From positions 3,691,001 to 3,755,000 of the forward strand of contig NC_092574.1 of the NCBI RefSeq assembly GCF_037975245.1: a DNA stretch of 64,000 bases. The letters run 5' to 3'. The stretch is from Apostichopus japonicus (Eukaryota > Echinodermata > Holothuroidea > Aspidochirotida > Stichopodidae). Position numbers and translations under genes: made by a program. The first letter of the stretch is position 1, and every line of letters starts with the position of its first letter. Under the pieces are notes generated by a model. It saw only the letters and a program-made list of their open reading frames with translations, did no database searches and was not told where the DNA came from. This document shows, one piece after another, positions 10,122 to 18,200 of this stretch.

Positions 10122-10135
10122 CTGGGCCCATAACC
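10122..10135 (-). other. Primer-binding site, half initiator-tRNA-Met type
   Basis: Directly inside the 5' LTR the sense strand reads GGTTATGGGCCCAG. Its complement CTGGGCCCATAACC matches the anticodon stem-loop (with CAU) of eukaryotic initiator tRNA-Met, not the tRNA 3' end. Drosophila copia is known to prime from the 5' half of this tRNA, cut in the anticodon region, and this site fits that mechanism. No spacer separates it from the LTR. Confidence 0.85.
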
Positions 10136-10277
10136 TATTGGCAGAGATGAACGCAGAGACAACAAAAACGACTAGTTGACTGAAACTTTGTCGCATTAAA
10201 AGAAGTATAAAACGATTCCAGAAGAGATTAAATAGTCAAACACGTAACTGTAGTTTGCTTCAAAAACAATAAAAGTG

Positions 10278-10283
10278 TTTATT
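10278..10283 (-). terminator. Polyadenylation hexamer AATAAA in the 5' LTR
   Basis: TTTATT on the plus strand is AATAAA in the element's sense. The equivalent in the 3' LTR (6749-6754) would direct 3' end formation of the element's RNA. It follows the TATA-like stretch by about 155 bp, a reasonable U3-R order. Confidence 0.5.
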
Positions 10284-10436
10284 TAATCACTGCTTCTTAT
10301 TGGAAGGTTTTCAGCATTGGAACATGTAGATGGAAAACAAACATGACGAAATATCAATATGATATTTCGCAATCGTACAGTAGCACGTAAACAAACTATC
10401 TCCTTATAGGTTAGAGGACTTGCTTACTGTACAATT

Positions 10437-10450
10437 ATACATATATATAC
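10437..10450 (-). promoter_or_regulatory. TATA-like stretch in the LTR
   Basis: The sense strand reads GTATATATATGTAT about 80 bp into the LTR, a plausible TATA element for the retrotransposon promoter. No start site can be seen directly. Confidence 0.4.
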
Positions 10451-10528
10451 GAGTTAAACAGATAAACAAAGTAAGTACATAAAAGAAAACAATAATAACA
10501 GTCCAGGCAAAAGTGGACTTTACCAACA

Positions 10529-10533
10529 TCATC
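10529..10533. repeat. Target-site duplication TCATC, right copy
   Basis: TCATC follows the right LTR immediately and pairs with 6602-6606. On the host gene's strand it is GATGA within codons for an acidic stretch (EEDD). Confidence 0.8.
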
Positions 10534-10584
10534 TTCTTCATTTGCTTCATCAAGATGATCAATGCCATAATCAGCTGCTGTCTC
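10529..10584 (-). pseudogene. Integrase-core-domain gene, proximal part of the interrupted last exon
   Basis: The acceptor on the minus strand is CATCTTGTAG, ending at 10585. The exon begins at 10584 in phase 0 and encodes ETAADYGIDHLDEANEED before the copia insertion. The preceding exon (11718-11949) also ends in phase 0, with FINE, so the two join cleanly. 'DYGID' after the catalytic-domain end is a feature I recall in this protein family. Reading on from the interrupted codon into the LTR gives about 30 extra codons and a TAA at 10435-10437. The truncated product would therefore lose the last 54 residues and gain an LTR-encoded tail. Confidence 0.65.
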
Positions 10585-11717
10585 CTACAAGATGAACAAT
10601 TTAATTAAATTTTTAACATTATGAAACTAATGAAATGGGTTGCAGTCAGATTATAACACATGGAAATATTCACAATTAAACAGTTAAAAGCACTTATCAG
10701 GGTTTTGAGGCCTGAGATTACCCTTTCACCAAAAGGTTTTGCAATGCTTTCCATGGTTAGTTATGACTAAAAGCCTCCATGAGCTTTCATACCATAAATT
10801 CAATTGCCTTATTTGTAAAGAATTAGACCATATTTGTATGATTGTAGCAACTAATAGCGCCTATTGAGGCATATATATGAAAGGCTTTGACATTGCCAAA
10901 AAAAATGGATCTTTCATACTTGGTCACAATACAAATGCATTAAGATGTGGTGAAATGGTATGTATATATGTGTGTATGTATGTATGTATGTATGTATGTA
11001 TGGGTGTGTGTATGTATGTATGTATGTATGTATGTATGTATGTATGTATGTATGTATGTATGTATGTATGCTTGTATGTATGTATGTATAGTGATCTTTC
11101 CGCAAGCAGGAACTCGCGAAAGTTGGTGACAAAATTGTTAAATATATATGTTCCCACTACTATTCAAATAGTCCTCAACCAACAACATGTACATGAAAGA
11201 TGTGTTCCATGTGTTAAGTATGCTTACTAGGTTTAATTTCTCATTAACTACAAATGATTATTGACCTTAAACAGTCTTTGTGATCCCTTACCATCCAGAG
11301 TAATATGTTGGTCTCAACACCATACAGCAGTATGCGACAATTGATCCCAGATCAAGGGAATGGAAATCTTTAGCTCAACATCACATTTAATTGCTTCCTA
11401 GCATTACTATTGGAGGAGGTTTTGAGTGTAGACATTGATTGATGACACAAATTATTGAAGGACCTTTGACATAAAAATCATTTGATATGGTTGCCCATAC
11501 AAGACCACTTTGTCACAATTTCATTCATCAATATCCTGCACAAATATGTGACAATTATTGCAGGCCAATAGCATGAAATATGGATGATCACATCCTCCTC
11601 CAATGGCATACTGCAAAATTTGTAAATGTAAAGTATGCTAGATATCTGTATTTGTAATATACCATGAAGGATTATCCAAATTACAAGTGTTGGCATGAAC
11701 AAAACTGTATTAATTAC
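10585..11717 (-). other. Intron of the integrase-core-domain gene
   Basis: On the minus strand the donor is GAG|GTAATT (11718/11717) and the acceptor is CTTGTAG (10585). It contains a long tetranucleotide microsatellite and no further exon I can recognise. Confidence 0.6.
10959..11090 (+). repeat. (TATG)n microsatellite
   Basis: About 130 bp of nearly pure TATG repeats with short GTGTG and CTTG interruptions. The open frames through it on both strands (MYVCMYVC- and HTYI-type peptides) are products of the four-base period and are not genes. Confidence 0.95.
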
Positions 11718-11949
11718 CTCATTAATGAAATCAATTGGGGACCCATTGCACATTCCAGCTGTCCATAGTTGAAGGGTGGTCTTGTTTCCAGCTGTTCTGA
11801 TCTTGTGGTGTATGTATGTCTCTTTAAATGAATTAAGACGGTGATTGATCTCAGGGATTAACACATAGTGCAGACAGAAAAGATCAAATTCGTCGCAGAT
11901 GTCAAGTAATACATTGTCTTCCAGTTGATGGAACAGTGTGTAGTATGTA
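11718..11949 (-). CDS. Integrase-core-domain protein, penultimate exon (transposon-derived gene)
   Basis: Read leftward, the acceptor is GACTGAG (ending at 11950) and the donor GAG|GTAATT. The exon encodes TYYTLFHQLEDNVLLDICDE, FDLFCLHYVLIPEINHRL, HHKIRTAGNKTTLQLWTAGM and DFINE. The pattern 'FCLHYV.LP.IN..L..F.....HH..RT..N.TP.QLW..G' is, as I recall it, the end of the catalytic domain in an animal family annotated as 'integrase core domain-containing', with an RNase H-like DDE fold. The exon has one base plus 77 codons and no stop. The catalytic D,D,E residues would be in upstream exons that I could not find in the window. The function of this family is not established; it is likely a domesticated or once-mobile integrase. 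The next exon is split by a copia element. Confidence 0.7.
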
Positions 11950-13423
11950 CTCAGTCATGACTTCGAAAAATAAATAAATAAACTAATCAATACAAAAATG
12001 TTGTTAAGATTCCAAATGGCAAAACTCAGACATCTTTAGAATGCTCAGTGACAATGCCTGCATTCACGTGCCTCTGCATAAAACAAATCGTGAAGGGGGG
12101 GGGGGGGGTGGTGCAAACAGCTTGCACTGTAGCTGAACACTCTCTGACGTTGCGAACTGCAGTGCTGCCACAATGGTCATGGATAGTATTAAGACCCTCA
12201 TCCAAAAAGTTTTGGTAATAAGCTTTAAATAGCTCCTAAAACCTTTCTTTTCCATTTTTTTTACAAGCTTGATTTTCAGGTATTTTTTTATTTCTTTTTT
12301 TAAGCGGGGGGGGGGGGGGGGGTTAACCACACTAGATCACCGGAAATGACACTTCTCGGGCTTGAAAATGACCAACCAGATGTACACTTTTGCCTGAGAA
12401 CCAAGTATTTCCCAATAGTCTTTTGTCCCATCCATAACCTTTTTGAAGATTGTCACCAGTCACACATCATGTTCGACCTCATCGCATTTCCTGTGGATCA
12501 TTGCTTTTTGTAGGTGATTCTACGTCGCGGCCCTCAATACCCGACAGCCCCACTTTTGAAGGTTTTAAGCCCATTTTTTGTTCAGAATTTCAAAATTCAC
12601 ATTTCTCGTGATTAAACTCACTTCAAAACATACCCATAATGTTGCCAAAATTTTCATCTATGGACAACCAATATAGAAAAACCTCCTTGAACCCCTAACA
12701 GACTGGTCAAAATTGCACGAGTAGAGGGAAGTATGATAAAAGAATGTTGGTCAAGAAATTTTCGAAAATTCAGACACAGTTAATTTATTTGTGAACAAGT
12801 ATTGAAACCTCCGAACACTACACACATAGGTCAAGGAGGCGGGGGGGGGGGGGGGCTAACGAAATATTTCTTTCTGAAAATTCGGGCAATATGCTGAGAA
12901 TTGTTCGGGCACCTATACTGAAAGAAAAATACATTGCAATGATGTAGCTAAAGGAAATGAATAGTTTAAAAATTATCTCCTTGGTAATTAAAATATAGTT
13001 CTAAGCTTGGCCGACTTATTCGCCATTACTAATGTAAAAGAGAATTTTGACATAGTTGGACCTCCATGCCTTCTCTCCATCTACATAGGACAATTCGTTG
13101 TTTATATGAGCATCCCGCGGTATACTGCGCAACTTTCAGTGACCGTTCGGTACATAATGGCATGCGATGTAATAACCGATGCTTGCTTATATGGTATTGA
13201 CATTAACATGTTGAACGCGCGCGGAACGCGCGAAAATGTTGGTTATATTTTTCGGGCAAGTCGTTACAGCTCCCCAAATCAAATTGGGCTCCTTCGCCTT
13301 TGACTACACACATAGACAGTTTCGAGGCTGTTCTGCCTGGAACGCCATTTTCATGCTTACTGATATGATGTGATATCTGCTGTTTGCTTTACAAATTCGA
13401 ACACGCGCGTAGCGAATAATCTG
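11950..13423. other. Non-coding region with poly-G runs; no gene recognised
   Basis: It holds uninterrupted G runs of 14 (12095-12108), 17 (12306-12322) and 15 (12841-12855). A GCGCGCGGAACGCGCG-type palindromic word lies at about 13217. Upstream exons of the integrase-core gene should be to the right of 11949, but no convincing one was found. The plus-strand open frame at 13007-13303 has no family resemblance. Confidence 0.5.
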
Positions 13424-13424
13424 C

Positions 13425-13612
13425 CAAGGGAGGGGCGAAGCCTGTAGGCAAACTATCTAAGCGTAGCGCCACCATGAGTTGGCGCGAAGCGTACAAGAAA
13501 ATTTTGGCCGAAAATGCCTCCCAGATCGCTGGAAATGACACTTCCCATGCCTTGTAAGTTGCATCTAAGCATTTTCTATTTTGAATTTACTAGCGATATC
13601 ACAAAAAAAAAT
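13425..13612 (+). repeat. Dispersed 'ACTATCTAAGC' repeat module, second long copy
   Basis: It parallels 3131-3335 word for word: AAGGGAGGGGCGAAGCC, GGCAAACTATCTAAGCG, AGTTGGCGCGAAGCGTACAA, AAATGCCTCCCAGATCGCTG and GTTGCATCTAAGCATTTTC. It is followed by a 14-G run (13619-13632). A short related piece (CAGATGGCCGGAAACGGCCC) is at about 14442. Confidence 0.7.
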
Positions 13613-13972
13613 ATGCTCGGGGGGGGGGGGGGCGGCGGTCGCCCCATTCCCGAAATGCGTCATGTTCCTCGACGACTCGGTCGAGTTCGAGACCAGCCAC
13701 AGTTGGTTTCATAGCACAATTGTTTAAGGCGTCCATACACACACACGCGCGTTATGATAGACCATATATAGTATATATATATAGATACATTAGTGAGAGA
13801 GGAAAAATGGAAACGTCAAAAATGGAGTTGTCGGAGTAAGGGGTAGGGTGAGTCGCACGCCCCTTCCGAAATCCGTCACTGGCTACCCGGCCATGTGTAT
13901 ATAATAGGGTTCAGCGCTGTAATGATGTCACTGTTCCTCTTTCTCTTCCCGGTGTCTTGGCGTTTATCTTAT

Positions 13973-14117
13973 ACTCCCTCCTTTTTCTCCTTTTTCTCTC
14001 CTTCTTTTTCTTTTCCCTTCCTTCCTCTCCTCCTCCTCTTTTTTCCCCTCGTTTTTCCCTTTTCCCCCTCTTTTTTCCTTTTTTCTTCTCTTTTTTTTCT
14101 CTCCTCTTTTTCTTACC
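13973..14117 (+). repeat. Polypyrimidine tract, about 145 bp
   Basis: The plus strand is almost wholly C and T, with a few interruptions, ending at a GC-rich CCCGGGGGGCGCGCGCCCCC block. A long mirror-poor pyrimidine tract can adopt triplex structures and stalls polymerases. The open frames through it (SFFSPSFSFPF-type peptides) are compositional and not a gene. Confidence 0.9.
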
Positions 14118-14800
14118 CGGGGGGCGCGCGCCCCCAACGCCCCCCTGGATACGCGCCTGAAAATGGGACAGTATATTTTTTAAGCTCCTATTTAGTTACC
14201 TTATTTATTATTTTAACACAGTACTCAGCTACCTCCAGAAAAACATACATTGTTCAACGACACGTAGGCGGGATAATGTCGCTGTGTCGGGTGAGACTGC
14301 AATTTGTCTCACAAAAAAGTATAAAATATAACAAAGAATATGATAACCCTGTACTTCTAGGCTTGTAGGCACTTCCCCCCCCCCCCCACCATCCATGAAA
14401 AGGAAAATGTTTCTTATATACACTCATGTTACAAACCCCTCAGATGGCCGGAAACGGCCCTTCCCGAGTGTTCATTCTGGTTCCCTGGCCTCTTGCTAAC
14501 TTGAGGCACCTCAATTTTTATGTAGAAAAAAGGCACATTTTTAACCTGAGGAAAAGTGGGTGGGGGGGGCACGTGCCCCCTGTGCCCCCGGTTCCGCCGC
14601 CCTTGGTCCAGGTTATACAATTGACTAGTTAGAAAAAAAAATGATCGTGCAAAAAGCGTGGTAGCCCAGATGAACTGCGCTTACGGTGGTGTTACACGGA
14701 AATATTCGGGCATCATGATGCTTAGTAACGAAAATCATAGAATTGTCGGGCAAAAATTTGAAAAAGATTCGGGCAAGCTACTGCATATTTATATATATAT

Positions 14801-14953
14801 ATTTCCAGAGGACAAGAAATTCAGGCAAAAGTCCTGAAAAATTCGGGCAGCCTAAGAGGAGAAAAATATATATATATATAAATATATTTTTTCTCCTCTT
14901 AGGCTGCCCGAATTTTTCAGGACTTTTGCCCGAATTTCTTGTCCTCTGGAAAT
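14801..14953. repeat. Near-perfect inverted repeat (hairpin) with arms of about 70 bp
   Basis: The left arm runs ATTTCCAGAGGACAAGAAAT, AAGTCCTGAAAAATTCGGGC, AGCCTAAGAGGAGAAAAA. The right arm is its reverse complement, ending CTCTGGAAAT at 14953. The centre is an AT dinucleotide stretch near 14877. One visible mismatch (CAGGC against CGGGC) separates the arms. It is flanked by a 10-G run (14956-14965) and a 10-C run (14981-14990). It could be a foldback transposable element or a recent local inverted duplication. Confidence 0.9.
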
Positions 14954-15074
14954 TTGGGGGGGGGGCAGTCTGCTTCCCTGCCCCCCCCCCGCCTCGTACG
15001 CCTATGCCACCACCACCTCCATAGAAAAGCCTAAATAACCTTTCACTGATTAATCCTATTCATCCTTTATGCAA

Positions 15075-15236
15075 TCTTGTCAACTGGAATTCCCCAATCA
15101 CATCATGAAAACATGTAAATTGGCTGCGTATAAAGGTCTCCTCCTGCCAGTATTGGAATATGCCAGTTCTGTCTGGGATCCCCACCAAGCTTTCTTGCAG
15201 CACAACCTCGAAAACATTCATGAGAACGAATTAAAC
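15075..15236 (+). pseudogene. LINE reverse-transcriptase C-terminal fragment, decayed
   Basis: The frame encodes KTCKLAAYKGLLLPVLEYAS followed by SVWDPH and LQHNLENIH. The motif 'AAYK.LV.P.LEYAS.VWDP......IE.IQ' is typical of the region after the catalytic core in non-LTR (Jockey/CR1-like) reverse transcriptases. The similarity fades after about 15230, where a 'VQRRAARF'-type continuation is lost. No YXDD box, endonuclease or poly-A tail is seen, so it is a remnant lying 160 bp before the satellite begins. Confidence 0.7.
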
Positions 15237-18200
15237 ATACACCACCGTGTACCTGTTATCACTCACCATCATCACACCAAATTTGAATGCAATCCTACAT
15301 CCGGTTGCTGAGTTAACACAAGTTGAAGATTTTCACATTTGACCCTGTGACCTCATTAATGTTCATGCTATGAGCACCAAAGACGACAGGAGATTACGGA
15401 ACATTCGATTGATCGGTACCACACCTTCGACTAATCGGTATCGAACATTCGATTGATCGGTACAGCACATTCGATCGATCGGTACCAAACATTCTATTTA
15501 TCGATACGGAACAATCGATTGTTCAGTAAAGCATATTCGATAGATCTGTACCGCGCCTTCGATTGATTGGCATCGAACATTCGATTAATCGGTACTGCAC
15601 ATTCGATTGATCAGTACCGCACATTCGATTGATAGGTACCGCATATTCGATTGATCGGTACCGAACATTCGATAAATCGGTTACGCAACATTCGATTGAT
15701 CGACACCGCACATTCGATTGATCGGTACCGCACAATCGATTGATCGGTACCGCACATTCGATTTATCGGTACCGCACATTCGATTGATCGGTACCGCACA
15801 TTCGATTGATCGTCACCGCTCATTCGATTGATCGGTACCGCAAGTTCGATTGATCGGTACCGCACATTCGATTGATCGATACCGCACGTTCGATTGATCG
15901 GTAACGCATTATCGATTGATCGGTACCGCACATTCGATTGATCGGTACCGAACATTCGATTGATCGGTACCGAACATTCGATAAATCGTTTACGCAACAT
16001 TCGATAGATCGGTACCGCACATTCGAAAAATCGGTTACGCAAATAAGATTGATCGGTACCGCAAATTCGATTGATCGATACCGCACGTTCGATTGATCGG
16101 TACCGCATTATCGATTGATCGGTACCGCACATTCGAATGATCGGTACCGAACATTCGATAAATCGGTTACGCAACATTCGATAGATCGGTACCGCACATT
16201 CGATTGATCGGTTCCGCACATTCGATTAATAGGTACGGAACATTCCATTTATCGGTACCGCTCATTCGATTTATCGGTACCGCACATTCGATTGATCGAT
16301 ACCGCACATTCGATTTATCGGTACCGCACATTCGATTGATCGATACCGCATATTCGATAGATCTGTACCGCGCCTTCGATTGATTGGCATCGAACATTCG
16401 ATTAATCGGTTACGCAACATTCCATTGATCGATACCGCACATTCGATAGATCGGTACCGCACAATCGATTGATCGGTACCGCATTATCGATTTATCGGTA
16501 CCGCACATTCGATTGATCGATACCGCACATTCGATTGATCGGTACCGCACAATCGATTGATCGGTACCGCACATTCGATTTATCGGTACCGCACATTCGA
16601 TTGATCGGTACCGCACATTCGATTGATCGGGACCGCACATTCGATTGATCGATACCGCACGTTCGATTGATCGGTACCGCATTATCGATTGATCGGTACC
16701 GCACATTCGATTGATCGGTACCGAACATTCGATAAATCGGTTACGCAAATAAGATTGATCGGTACCGCAAATTCGATTGAACGATACCGCACGTTCGTGT
16801 GATCGGTACCGCATTATCGATTGATCGGTACCGCACATTCGATTGATCGGTACCGAACATTCGATAAATCGTTTACACAACATTCGATAGATCGGTACCG
16901 CACATTCGATTGATCGGTTCCGCACATTCGATTGATCGGTACGGCACATTCCATTTATCGGTACCGCTCATTCGATTGATCGGTACCGCACATTCGATTG
17001 ATCGATACCGCAAATTCGATTTATCGGTACCGCACATTCGATTGATCGATACCGCATATTCGGCAGATCTGTACCGCGCCTTCGATTGATTGGCATCGAA
17101 CATTCGATTAATCGGTTACGCAACATTCGATTGATCGATACCGCACATTCGATTTATCGGTACCGCACAATCGATTTATCGGTACCGCACATTCGATTGA
17201 TCGGTACCGCACATTCGATTGATCGTCACCGCTCATTCGATTGATCGATACCGCACGTTCGATTGATCGGTACCGCATTATCGACTGATCGGTACCGCAC
17301 ATTCGATTGATCGGTACCGAACATTCGATAAATCGGTTACGCAAATAAGATTGATCGGTACCGCAAATTCGATTGATCGATACCGCACGTTCGATTGATC
17401 GGTACCGCATTATCGATTGATCGGTACCGCACATTTGAATGATCGGTACCGAACATTCGATAAATCGGTTACGCAACATTCGATAGATCGGTACCGCACA
17501 TTCCATTTATCGGTACCGCTCATTCGATTTATCGGTACCGCACATTCGATTGATCGATACCGCACATTTGATTTATCGGTACCGCACATTCGATTGATCG
17601 ATACCGCATATTCGATAGATCTGTACCGGGCCTTCGATTGATTGGCATCGAACATTCGATTAATCGGTTACGCAACATTCGATTGATCGATACCGCACAT
17701 TCGATTTATCGGTACCGCACATTCGATTGATCGGTACCGCACATTCGATTGATCGTCACCGCTCATTCGATTGATCGGTACCGCAAATTCGATTGATCGG
17801 TACCGCACATTCGATTGATCGATACCGCACGTTCGATTGATCGGTACCGCATTATCGATTGATCGGTACCGCACATTCGATTGATCGGTACCGAACATTC
17901 GATAAATCGGTTACGCAATTAAGATTGATCGGTACCGCAAATTCGATTGATCGATACCGCACGTTCGATTGATCGGTACCGCATTATCGATTGATCCTCA
18001 CCGCAAATTCGATTTATTGGCACCGCACATTCGATTGATCGGTACCGCACATTCGATTGATCGGTACCGCACATTCGATTGATCGTTACCGCACATTCGA
18101 TTGATCGTTACCGCACATTCGATTTATCGGTACCGAACATTCGATTTATCGGCAACGCACATTCGATTAATCGGTACCGCACATTCGATTGATCGGCACC

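Larger units (their letters stand above)
6607..10528 (-). mobile_element. Ty1/copia LTR retrotransposon, internally deleted, 3922 bp
   Basis: The element reads leftward. In sense order it has the 5' LTR (10136-10528), primer-binding site (10122-10135), a single gag-pol frame (10016 down to 7023), a polypurine tract (7000-7008) and the 3' LTR (6607-6999). A TCATC duplication flanks it. The LTRs appear identical when read side by side, so insertion was recent or the LTRs have been homogenised. Domain order gag, zinc knuckle, protease, integrase, RT places integrase before RT, which defines the copia group. Most of RT and RNase H is missing, so the element cannot move alone; intact relatives would have to supply RT. 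It sits in the last exon of a host gene, in the same orientation. Confidence 0.92.
10136..10528 (-). repeat. 5' LTR of the copia element
   Basis: This 393-bp repeat is identical by eye to 6607-6999. In sense it begins with TGTTGG at 10528. It contains the presumptive promoter (TATA-like stretch at 10437-10450) and an AATAAA at 10278-10283. Host transcription entering from the right would meet this LTR in sense orientation. Confidence 0.9.

Noticed and set aside
10877-11230. Open frames with MYVC or HTYI repeats
   Set aside because: They are translations of the (TATG)n microsatellite.
13007-13303. 98-codon plus-strand frame
   Set aside because: No domain, and it runs through a GCGCGCGGAACGCGCG repeat word. 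Probably chance.
13895-14368. 157-codon open frame rich in Phe, Pro and Ser
   Set aside because: It is a compositional product of the pyrimidine tract, with a competing open frame in another register and no recognisable domain.
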